From Streptomyces viridiviolaceus (lineage in GTDB: Bacteria > Actinomycetota > Actinomycetes > Streptomycetales > Streptomycetaceae): 64,000 nucleotides of DNA. How positions within the stretch are numbered: the stretch's first letter is position 1; each line of letters begins with the position of its first letter. The DNA lies in the NCBI RefSeq assembly GCF_014650995.1, contig NZ_BMWA01000003.1, forward strand, positions 310,001 to 374,000, given 5' to 3'. Positions 32,380 through 39,410 of the stretch are shown here, one piece after another. The notes under the pieces were generated by a model, which worked only from the letters and a program-made list of their open reading frames with translations, was not told the origin of the DNA and searched no databases. Made by a program: the position numbers and the translations under genes.

Positions 32380-32983
32380 GACCGCTGTGCCCGGTCACGG
32401 CACACCAGGCCCCTTCAGGGACCTGTAACGAAAGAGAGTCCTCTCATCGATCTGACGTCGCTGTTCTCCGCCCCGGAAGGGCAACCCCGCTGCTCCACTG
32501 CAGCACCGCCGCCTCCGACGACCAACCCTTTCCAGGCCCCTGACTTCGGGCGAGACGAGACCTTGCCGCTGGGGGACGCACAGAAGCCCGCCTCGGGCGT
32601 ACGTGCGGCGCGACCCAAGGCAGCTCGGCTCCACGAATGACGGTGGCTCCGGCAACTGGCCGCGGGCCGTCTCCCGTGCGCCGGTGAAGAGTGCGTCCGT
32701 CTCGGTTTCCGTCTCATTCAGCCCCGTTCACCGTCGTTCGGACCAGACCGTGTGCCGGGTCCTTCCGTAGCCAGGCCACTCATGAACGCAGGTGAACGGC
32801 CCGGTACGTGCCCGACTGAACGTCAACGGACTTGGAAAGCGTGCGGGCGTACAGGCGCCTCGAGGGCCCCTTCGTGTCTGCCCATGGAGCAGCGCGCATG
32901 GTGCCGTCGAGCTGCCACAACTGCCTCCCATCGAGCACCGCAGCAAGATAGCGTGACGGCCGTCACACCTGGAGGGGGGCGGC
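32380..32983. other. Intergenic, 604 bases, no gene seen
   Basis: Frames on both strands are open for ~90-130 codons but lack a ribosome site, codon bias or recognisable motifs. G+C is a little lower than elsewhere. It may be decayed coding sequence in the eroded stretch 30.7-35.4 kb. Confidence 0.5.
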
Positions 32984-33436
32984 ATGGCATTCATCTCGAA
33001 GAAGAGCCCAGAGCAACAGGCACTGGCAGCCGCAGAGAAGGAGCGCAAGCGGCAGGAGGCGGAAGAGAAGCAGCGGGCCGAGCGACTCGAACGCGAGAGA
33101 CAGGCGTTCCTAGCCACACCCGTAGGTCAAGCACGCCAGTGCTTTGAGCGGGGGGATCTCGTATATCAATGCTCGATCGACGTGATGAGCCAGCAAGCGA
33201 TCACCGTCGCCATGGTTGGTAGCACGACCACACAGCAGACGACAGATGCTGTAGTCGTCCTCAACGCCGTGTGCCGGGAGGGGTGGGAGCTGGTGAACGG
33301 CTCATTCGTCTTCGTAGAGCAGGGACAGCAGAGCCGCGACAAGTTCATGTCGTCCGGTCAGAACGTCGCGATCAAAGGGGAAACCGTGGGCTACTACCTC
33401 TTCAAGCGCTGCGAGGCGAACAGACGCCAAGCCTGA
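32984..33436 (+). CDS. Conserved protein with coiled-coil N-terminus
   Basis: 150 residues from ATG 32984 behind GGAGGGGGG. Residues ~8-48 are a charged helix (AAAEKERKRQEAEEKQRAER), followed by a compact domain: DLVYQCSIDVMSQQAITVAM, STTTQQTTDAVVVLNAVC, GWELVNGSFVFVEQGQQSRDKF and VAIKGETVGYYLFKRC. The GWELV...GYYLFKR pattern resembles DUF4177-like small domains. Cytoplasmic. Relatives are common in Streptomyces with no known function. Confidence 0.75.
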   Translation: MAFISKKSPEQQALAAAEKERKRQEAEEKQRAERLERERQAFLATPVGQARQCFERGDLVYQCSIDVMSQQAITVAMVGSTTTQQTTDAVVVLNAVCREGWELVNGSFVFVEQGQQSRDKFMSSGQNVAIKGETVGYYLFKRCEANRRQA

Positions 33437-33506
33437 CCGGCAGCCGACGCGCGCATGTTGCACCGGGCAGAGAGCTACGGATCAGACGTCCTCTGACATC
33501 CACGGA

Positions 33507-33550
33507 TGACATCAACGACGCCGGACGGAGGACTCCTGAAGCGGTGCTCA
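33507..33550 (+). repeat. Imperfect direct repeat, copy 1
   Basis: TGACATCAACGACGCCGGAC... through GGACTCCTGAAGCGGTGCTCA matches 34770-34821, except for an 8-base gap and a few changes. Each copy lies just downstream of the 3' end of a minus-strand gene (stops at 33564 and 34819). Confidence 0.7.
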
Positions 33551-33563
33551 CCTTCTGCTCTGC

Positions 33564-33893
33564 TCAGGGCGAGGGTGTGAAGCCGACGGACAGGTCGAGA
33601 TGGAAGGGGGATCCTGGGACCGTCGGGGTCCAGCCCTCGCGCAGGGCGCGTGCGATGGCTCGGGCAACATCGGATGGAAATACCGGTTTGGCCTCGCGCC
33701 CGACCCAGTTACTCAGGTGCGGCTGGTTGGTGGTGACCACGAGCGTTGATCGCGGGGTGTCCGCACGCTCGACCGCGAACGTGCATGGCGACCAGGCCAG
33801 GCCCTGGAAGTAGGTCGGCCTGCGTCGCAGCCGCCAGCGGTAGGCCGTGCCGTCGACAATGACGCGCCGTGCGCCTTTACGCCCCAGTGCCAT
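33564..33893 (-). CDS. Conserved hypothetical protein
   Basis: 109 residues from ATG 33893 with GGGGAGT upstream. Basic N-terminus (MALGRKGARRVIVDGTAYRW), then RRRPTYFQGLAWSPCTFAVE, STLVVTTNQPHLSNW, KPVFPSDVARAIARALREGW and a C-terminal PGSPFHLDL. The N-terminal RVIVDGTAYRWRLRRRPT pattern is familiar from Streptomyces hypotheticals. Cytoplasmic. No function known to me. Confidence 0.7.
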   Translation of the reverse strand: MALGRKGARRVIVDGTAYRWRLRRRPTYFQGLAWSPCTFAVERADTPRSTLVVTTNQPHLSNWVGREAKPVFPSDVARAIARALREGWTPTVPGSPFHLDLSVGFTPSP

Positions 33894-33953
33894 GACTCCC
33901 CTTCGATATGGGCAATGCTAGCGACTCCGGCTCTGCCGTCCGTAGGAAGCAGA

Positions 33954-33975
33954 CGTGCCAGATCCGTGCCAGATC
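33954..33975 (+). repeat. Exact 11-bp tandem repeat CGTGCCAGATC x2
   Basis: 33954-33964 and 33965-33975 are identical, followed by a partial CGTGCGGG. It lies in a gene-free stretch of the eroded region. It might be an old attachment or binding site; no partner copy was found in the window. Confidence 0.6.
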
Positions 33976-34134
33976 GTGCGGGAACCACGGGGAACACCGG
34001 GTATCAATCCGAGAAGCGGTCAGGCGCCGGCAGCACTCCTGTCCAAGTCAGCCAGGCAACCTTCCGTAGATCACCTCAGCTTCCCAAGCCAAGTGCACCA
34101 GCTGTCAGCTCCTGATCGGCTGGCCGTGACAAGG

Positions 34135-34167
34135 AGAGTGGCCCCGGCAGTTGTCCGGGGCCTCTCT
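34135..34167. terminator. Hairpin with one T.T mismatch
   Basis: AGAG-T-GGCCCCGG (34135-34147) pairs with CCGGGGCC-T-CTCT (34155-34167), loop CAGTTGT. It sits just after the end of the frameshifted minus-strand gene and may be its terminator. Confidence 0.6.
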
Positions 34168-34177
34168 AGGTGCGCAC

Positions 34178-34483
34178 TACTGCCAGCCGAAGCCCGCAGC
34201 AGGTGGCTTCTGCGTTCCCCATGAGGAGGGGTGAGATTGGGGCGCTGCCAGGCGGTGACCGCGGCTGGTCGCTACCCGGAGCACGTCCCGTAAGGCACCG
34301 GCCAGATCCGTCGCCGGAAGTCGCAGCTTCTCCAACTCCGCGGCCTCGTCGCCGAGTACTTCTGGAAAGCTCCAGCAGTTCGGGTGCCGTCCCGAGCTGT
34401 ACCGCTTCGATGTTGTCCGCTAGGCGGGACATGTGACCGTCGCTGTCGTCGGTGCTGAGATAGCAGGTGTAGACAGCGGACAT
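34178..34483 (-). pseudogene. Frameshifted small gene, element-type hypothetical
   Basis: The start is ATG 34483: MSAVYTCYLSTDDSDGHMSR, then LADNIEAVQLGTAPELLE in frame. After roughly codon 42 the original frame turns into Arg/Gly-rich nonsense, while the +1 frame continues with good codon bias: VLGDEAAELEKLRLPATD, LAGALRDVLRVATSRGHRL, ending at the stop 34178-34180. A one-base change near 34355-34370 would restore one ORF of ~100 residues. DGHMSRLADNIEAVQLG and ALRDVLRVA recall small hypothetical proteins that occur beside mobile elements. So the gene is broken. Confidence 0.55.
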
Positions 34484-34558
34484 CGTGGTGCCCGCGGCTC
34501 CTTGCGAGATCGTCTACGAGATCCCGATCAACCGATGGCCCCGCCTAGGGTTCGCCGT

Positions 34559-34759
34559 ATGGCCGACGACGCCCCGTCCTGTCCCGAGTGCAGCCAGCCC
34601 CTGAAGCCGGGCGGCCTTGTGCTGTCCAGCCGAGACGACGACCGCCGGGGGGCCTGCCGGTCTCTGTGGCGGTGCGCTGATCGGCACACCTGGTGGCGTT
34701 GGACGGACCGGCCGGAGGAACCGTTCGAGGTCTGCCCAGTTCCGGAGCTGTTTCGGTGA
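34559..34759 (+). CDS. Small zinc-ribbon-like protein
   Basis: 66 residues from ATG 34559 (MADDAPSCPECSQPLKPGG). CPEC near the N-terminus and RSLWRCADRH in the middle offer Cys/His zinc ligands; then WWRWTDRPEEPFEVCPVPELF, with a further Cys. Ribosome site weak. Codon bias fits. Probably a small cytoplasmic zinc-binding protein; function unknown. Confidence 0.55.
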   Translation: MADDAPSCPECSQPLKPGGLVLSSRDDDRRGACRSLWRCADRHTWWRWTDRPEEPFEVCPVPELFR

Positions 34760-34769
34760 CAACCAACGC

Positions 34770-34821
34770 TGACATCAATGAGGCCGGACGGGTGTGGATC
34801 GAACTCCTGAGGCGGTGCTCA
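34770..34821 (+). repeat. Imperfect direct repeat, copy 2
   Basis: Matches 33507-33550 with an 8-base insertion (GTGTGGAT region); ends ACTCCTGAGGCGGTGCTCA, three bases past the stop of the HAD gene. Confidence 0.7.
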
Positions 34822-35337
34822 TCTCGGCGCGACGGCGTCGAGCCAACTAGCGAGCGCGGAGAAGTCGGCGTCTTCGAGGCCCTTGGCCGGGTCGACGTGA
34901 TGAAGCAGTGACGGCCCGGGGTGGCTGGCAGCGACCCAGAGGCGGTCCATGGCGCTGATCTCGTCGTCGATCCAGATGAAGGGCCGGCCGTCGGCCCACT
35001 CGACGAGGGGGCGGGTCTTCCAGTGCAGGCCCCGCGGGCCTTCCTCGGCGCCGGTGTCCGGCCACTCCACCACGGGCAGCCTCGGTAGGCCGATGCGTGG
35101 GGCGACGGCCTCGTTCGCTTCGTCCATCCAGGTCGTCGCCCACACGAGATCGCAGCCCAGAGCCATGAGGCGTGCCCCGATCCCTGGGGCGAGCCGGGTC
35201 AGCAGTGGGTTTCCTTGATCCGCAGGCGTCGCGGCGGCGGCATTGGCGGCCTGCTGGTGACCGGTCGGCGATCCGAACGGGATCAGTGGGCCATCGATGT
35301 CGAGGAAGAGGAGAGGGCGCTCCGCTGCGCTGGTCAC
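34819..35337 (-). CDS. HAD-like hydrolase domain protein
   Basis: 172 residues from GTG 35337 (VTSAAERPLLFLDIDGPL); upstream sequence in frame is not gene-like. Motif 1 is DIDGPLIPF (DxDG), with VWATTWMDEAN as the second motif (T/S), a Lys in HWKTRPL and WIDDEIS as motif 3/4. These are the HAD catalytic elements of small secreted- or cytosol-type HAD proteins common in actinomycetes. Likely a phosphatase-type hydrolase with unknown substrate. Immediately downstream of the eroded region. Confidence 0.75.
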   Translation of the reverse strand: MTSAAERPLLFLDIDGPLIPFGSPTGHQQAANAAAATPADQGNPLLTRLAPGIGARLMALGCDLVWATTWMDEANEAVAPRIGLPRLPVVEWPDTGAEEGPRGLHWKTRPLVEWADGRPFIWIDDEISAMDRLWVAASHPGPSLLHHVDPAKGLEDADFSALASWLDAVAPR

Positions 35338-35576
35338 GGCGGCACGGTAGCCCGGCGCGGTGGGGAGGCGGCAGCCTGGGCCGGGCCGTCTGTGGGCCGT
35401 GCGAGGGTGCCCGAGGGCGACCGACGGCGACCGGCAGTGACCGGCGAGGCTCAGGCGCCATCCGAGAAAGCCCAGGTCAGAGGCCTCGCGGCTAACGCGT
35501 TTCCGCCCAGGGGTGGCGGTGCGGCAAGATGGGGTGTATCTGCCCACTGCCTGATTTAGCTGCCGGACGGTTTCTC

Positions 35577-37241
35577 TTGGCTGAGTTCATTTACACCATG
35601 CGCAAGGCGCGCAAGGCGCACGGCGACAAGGTGATCCTCGATGACGTCACCCTGAACTTCCTGCCGGGGGCGAAGATCGGCGTCGTCGGCCCGAACGGTG
35701 CCGGTAAGTCGACCGTGCTGAAGATCATGGCGGGGCTGGAGCAGCCGTCGAACGGTGACGCGTTCCTGTCGCCGGGCTACACGGTCGGCATCCTGCTGCA
35801 GGAGCCCCCGCTGAACGAGGAGAAGACCGTCCTGGAGAACGTCCAGGAGGGTGTCGCCGAGGTCAAGGGCAAGCTCGACCGGTTCAACGAGATCGCCGAG
35901 CTGATGGCGACCGACTACTCCGACGCGCTGCTCGAAGAGATGGGCAAGCTGCAGGAGGAGCTGGACCACGCAGGAGCCTGGGACCTCGACGCCCAGCTGG
36001 AGCAGGCCATGGACGCGCTGGGCTGCCCGCCCGGCGACTGGCCCGTGGTCAACCTCTCCGGTGGTGAGAAGCGTCGCGTCGCGCTGTGCAAGCTGCTGCT
36101 CGAAGCGCCCGACCTGCTCCTGCTCGACGAGCCCACGAACCACCTCGACGCCGAGTCCGTGAACTGGCTGGAGCAGCACCTCGCCAAGTACGAGGGCACC
36201 GTCGTGGCCGTCACCCACGACCGGTACTTCCTGGACAACGTGGCCGGCTGGATCTGCGAGGTCGACCGCGGCCGCCTGCACGGCTACGAGGGCAACTACT
36301 CCAAGTACCTGGAGACCAAGCAGACCCGTCTCAAGGTCGAGGGCCAGAAGGACGCCAAGCGCGCCAAGCGGCTCAAGGAAGAACTGGAGTGGGTGCGCTC
36401 CAACGCCAAGGGCCGGCAGGCCAAGTCCAAGGCGCGTCTGGCCCGCTACGAGGAGATGGCCGCCGAGGCCGAGAAGATGCGGAAGCTGGACTTCGAGGAG
36501 ATCCAGATCCCGCCGGGCCCGCGCCTGGGCAACGTCGTCGTCGAGGTCAACAACCTCAACAAGGCCTTCGGCGAGAAGGTCCTCATCGACGACCTCAGCT
36601 TCACCCTGCCGCGCAACGGCATCGTCGGTGTCATCGGTCCGAACGGCGCCGGCAAGACCACCCTCTTCAAGATGATCCAGGGCCTGGAGGAGCCGGACTC
36701 CGGCAGCATCAAGGTCGGCGAGACGGTCAAGATCTCCTACGTCGACCAGAGCCGCGAGAACATCGACCCGAAGAAGACGCTGTGGGCGGTCGTCTCCGAC
36801 GAGCTCGACTACATCAACGTCGGACAGGTCGAGATGCCCTCGCGGGCCTACGTCTCCGCGTTCGGGTTCAAGGGGCCGGACCAGCAGAAGCCCGCGGGCG
36901 TGCTGTCCGGCGGTGAGCGCAACCGCCTCAACCTCGCGCTCACCCTCAAGCAGGGCGGCAACCTGCTGCTCCTCGACGAGCCGACCAACGACCTCGACGT
37001 CGAGACCCTCTCCAGCCTGGAGAACGCGCTGCTGGAGTTCCCCGGCTGCGCCGTGGTCGTCTCCCACGACCGGTGGTTCCTGGACCGCGTGGCCACGCAC
37101 ATCCTCGCCTACGAGGGCGACTCCAAGTGGTTCTGGTTCGAGGGCAACTTCGAGTCGTACGAGAAGAACAAGATCGAGCGGCTCGGGCCGGACGCCGCGC
37201 GTCCGCACCGTGCCACCTACAAGAAGCTGACCCGGGGCTGA
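35577..37241 (+). CDS. ettA: ABC-F energy-dependent translational throttle protein EttA
   Basis: 554 residues from TTG 35577 (LAEFIYTMRKARKAHGD), which matches the usual EttA N-terminus; upstream codons are not conserved. Two ABC domains: Walker A VGPNGAGKST and IGPNGAGKTT, signatures LSGGEKRRVALC and LSGGERNRLNLA, Walker B LLLLDEPTNHLD and LLLLDEPTNDLD. Between them is the arm and basic linker (KRLKEELEWVRSNAKGRQAK in part). EttA binds the ribosomal E site and gates the first elongation step according to ADP/ATP. Cytoplasmic; length as expected. It is followed by a thioesterase gene after 6 bases. Confidence 0.95.
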   Translation: MAEFIYTMRKARKAHGDKVILDDVTLNFLPGAKIGVVGPNGAGKSTVLKIMAGLEQPSNGDAFLSPGYTVGILLQEPPLNEEKTVLENVQEGVAEVKGKLDRFNEIAELMATDYSDALLEEMGKLQEELDHAGAWDLDAQLEQAMDALGCPPGDWPVVNLSGGEKRRVALCKLLLEAPDLLLLDEPTNHLDAESVNWLEQHLAKYEGTVVAVTHDRYFLDNVAGWICEVDRGRLHGYEGNYSKYLETKQTRLKVEGQKDAKRAKRLKEELEWVRSNAKGRQAKSKARLARYEEMAAEAEKMRKLDFEEIQIPPGPRLGNVVVEVNNLNKAFGEKVLIDDLSFTLPRNGIVGVIGPNGAGKTTLFKMIQGLEEPDSGSIKVGETVKISYVDQSRENIDPKKTLWAVVSDELDYINVGQVEMPSRAYVSAFGFKGPDQQKPAGVLSGGERNRLNLALTLKQGGNLLLLDEPTNDLDVETLSSLENALLEFPGCAVVVSHDRWFLDRVATHILAYEGDSKWFWFEGNFESYEKNKIERLGPDAARPHRATYKKLTRG

Positions 37242-37247
37242 TCGATC

Positions 37248-37658
37248 TTGCGGCACATCTACCGCTGCCCGCTGCGCTGGGCGGACATGGACGCGTACGG
37301 CCACGTCAACAACGTGGTCTTCCTCCGCTACCTGGAGGAGGCCCGTATCGACTTCCTGTTCCGCCCGGACAAGGACTTCCGGCAGGGGTCGGTGGTGGCG
37401 CGTCACGAGATCGACTACAAGAGGCAGCTCGTCCACCGGCACCACCCCGTCGACATCGAGCTGTGGGTCACGGAGATCAAGGCGGCGTCGTTCACGCTCA
37501 CCTACGAGGTCAAGGACGGGGACCAGATCTACGTCCGCGCCTCCACGGTGATCGTGCCCTTCGACTTCGAGGCACAGCGGCCCCGCCGGATCACCGAGGA
37601 GGAACGGGAGTTCCTCCGGGAGTACATGGAGCACGAGGAGGAGGCCGTCGCCGCATGA
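37248..37658 (+). CDS. Hot-dog fold acyl-CoA thioesterase (4HBT/YbgC type)
   Basis: 136 residues from TTG 37248. The family active-site pattern is plain: RWADMDAYGHVNNVVFLRYLEEARIDFL, given as DMDAYGHVNN with the catalytic Asp, and YLEEARIDF. Then ARHEIDYKRQLVHRH and STVIVPFDFEAQRPR. Hydrolyses acyl-CoA or acyl-ACP thioesters; exact chain unknown. It starts 6 bases after ettA and overlaps the next gene by 4 bp, so ettA, this gene and 37655 form an operon. Confidence 0.88.
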   Translation: MRHIYRCPLRWADMDAYGHVNNVVFLRYLEEARIDFLFRPDKDFRQGSVVARHEIDYKRQLVHRHHPVDIELWVTEIKAASFTLTYEVKDGDQIYVRASTVIVPFDFEAQRPRRITEEEREFLREYMEHEEEAVAA

Positions 37659-38338
37659 CGGTGCTCCACCTCGCCGACGAGGGGGAGGCGGCGGATCTCG
37701 CGGCCTTCCTCTCCCGGCTGCTCCACTACGACCGAGCAGCGGCGGTACGGCTGCAGGCGGCCGGCACGGCCCTCGCGGTCTTCGGCCGGCCGCCGTCCTT
37801 CGAGGTGCTGGCCATCCGCGCGGTACGGCTCGCCAAGCCGTACGAGAACGGGCTCGACGTCACGCTGGACGTGACCGTGTCCGCCGGTGAGCTGCTGGAG
37901 TCGGTGGACGAGCCGGCCGCCACCGCCGGCGTGCCGGGCGCGGTGACCGGGCCGCCGTGGGCCGGTGTGCTGCCCCCGCGCGGCGGCTGGAGCCCCGAGC
38001 CGGGGCTGCCGGCCACGGACGCCCTGCGCGGGCTGGTCGCCGCCGCGGTGGCGGAGTTCCGGTCCCGTACGCAGGAGTTGCCGCCCGAGCGGCGTACCCG
38101 CGCCGAGCTGGACCGGATCGGGCGGGAGATCTGGTCCCGGACGGTCGGGGACACCCGGCTGCCGGTGCGGGCCGTGCACGCGGCCCAGTCACTGGGCTTC
38201 CTGCGGCACGCGGGCGCACCGGGCGAGGAGGAGCCGACGCTGGTCTCCTCCGGCGCGTGGCTGCGGCTGCGCACGCCCTACGGCTCCGTCGCCGTCCGCC
38301 GGGCGGGCATCGGGGCACTGGGCCTCAGCGTGCGCTGA
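37655..38338 (+). CDS. Conserved hypothetical protein
   Basis: 227 residues from ATG 37655, overlapping the thioesterase stop (ATGA). Starts MTVLHLADEGEAADLAAFLSR, then FEVLAIRAVRLAKP, AGVLPPRGGWSPEPGLPA and RAVHAAQSLGFLRH; ends with TPYGSVAVRRAG. No motif tied to a known function, no signal peptide. The order ettA-thioesterase-this gene looks conserved in Streptomyces from memory. Cytoplasmic. Confidence 0.75.
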   Translation: MTVLHLADEGEAADLAAFLSRLLHYDRAAAVRLQAAGTALAVFGRPPSFEVLAIRAVRLAKPYENGLDVTLDVTVSAGELLESVDEPAATAGVPGAVTGPPWAGVLPPRGGWSPEPGLPATDALRGLVAAAVAEFRSRTQELPPERRTRAELDRIGREIWSRTVGDTRLPVRAVHAAQSLGFLRHAGAPGEEEPTLVSSGAWLRLRTPYGSVAVRRAGIGALGLSVR

Positions 38339-38352
38339 GCCGCCCAGGGCGC

Positions 38353-39315
38353 TCAGTCCCGCTCGCTGTCGTCCGGCCGGACCGCGATGTGGTCGGGCTC
38401 CAGTTCCAGGGCCACCCGGTCGCGCATGCCCAGGGCCTCGGTGTACTCGGCGGGGAGCTGGAGGCGGCCCGCCCGGTCGAGCATGGCGTACTCGCGGGCG
38501 ACCACCCTCTCGTCGCCCGTGGCGGCGTCGACCTCGCTGCGCCGCAGGACCTCCGTCGAGGTGCGGCCGTCGCGGATTGCGACCGTACGGCGGACCTCGC
38601 CGGCCACCGCCTGGTCGTGGGTGACGATGACGATGGTGGTGCCCAGCCGCTCGTTGGCGGTGCGGAAGGCGCCGAAGATCTGTTCCGCCGTGTGGGAGTC
38701 GAGCTCGCCGGTGGGCTCGTCGGCCAGCAGGACCGCCGGTTCGTTCGCGAGGGCCACGGCGATGGCGACGCGTTGCTGCTGTCCGCCGGACATCTGGTGC
38801 GGGCGGCGGTCCCGGCAGTCGGCGACCTCCAGCAGTTCCAGGAGTTCCAGCGCGCGTTCCCCGCGGGCGCGGCGCCCGCTACGGCGGGCGGCGCCGGCCA
38901 GCTGCATCGGCAGGGCGACGTTCTGGGCCGCCGTCAGGTAGGGCAGGAGATTGCGGGAGGTCTGCTGCCAGACGAAGCCGACCACCTCGCGGCGGTAGGC
39001 GAGACGGTTCTTGGAGGTCATCGCGAGCAGGTCCCGGCCGGCGACCCGGGCCGCGCCGGCCGTGGGGGTGTCGAGGCCGGCGAGGATGTTCATCAGCGTC
39101 GACTTGCCGCTGCCCGAGGCGCCGACCAGCGCCATCAACTCGCCCTCGCGGACCAGGAGGTCGAGCCCCTGCAGGGCCTGGACCTCCACGCCGTCGGTGC
39201 TGAAGATGCGGACCAGACGGTCGCACGTGATCAGCGCGTCGTGGCCGTAGGCGGGCCGCTCGCGGGACGCGGTGGCGCGGTCGGCGAGCTCGGCGAGGGT
39301 GGGGTTCGTCGTCAT
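38353..39315 (-). CDS. MacB-type ABC ATPase with AbrB-like C-terminal segment
   Basis: 320 residues from ATG 39315, with GAGGAG 7 bases upstream. Walker A VGASGSGKST, signature MSGGQQQRVAIA, Walker B AVLLADEPTGELD, H-loop IVTHDQ: the MacB/LolD class that powers FtsX-type permeases. After the ATPase (from ~275) comes YAMLDRAGRLQLPAEYTEAL and GMRDRVALELEPDHIAVRP, which reads like a SpoVT/AbrB-type swapped-hairpin domain (GRxxLPxxxxxxLGxxxxDxVxLE). ABC ATPases do not normally carry this. It is the ATPase for the two giant permeases, whose genes lie upstream on the same strand. Confidence 0.88.
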   Translation of the reverse strand: MTTNPTLAELADRATASRERPAYGHDALITCDRLVRIFSTDGVEVQALQGLDLLVREGELMALVGASGSGKSTLMNILAGLDTPTAGAARVAGRDLLAMTSKNRLAYRREVVGFVWQQTSRNLLPYLTAAQNVALPMQLAGAARRSGRRARGERALELLELLEVADCRDRRPHQMSGGQQQRVAIAVALANEPAVLLADEPTGELDSHTAEQIFGAFRTANERLGTTIVIVTHDQAVAGEVRRTVAIRDGRTSTEVLRRSEVDAATGDERVVAREYAMLDRAGRLQLPAEYTEALGMRDRVALELEPDHIAVRPDDSERD

Positions 39316-39410
39316 CGGCGTCTCCTCAGCAGTTGCCCGGGGTTCCTCCCTGCCGTGCCGCGGGGGCGGGGGCGGCCGGCCGGGTACGGCGGGGTGCGTC
39401 GGCTCATCCG

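Noticed and set aside
32395..33117. Minus-strand open frames of ~90-130 codons
   Set aside because: No codon bias, start signal or motif; the second one overlaps the well-supported plus gene at 32984.
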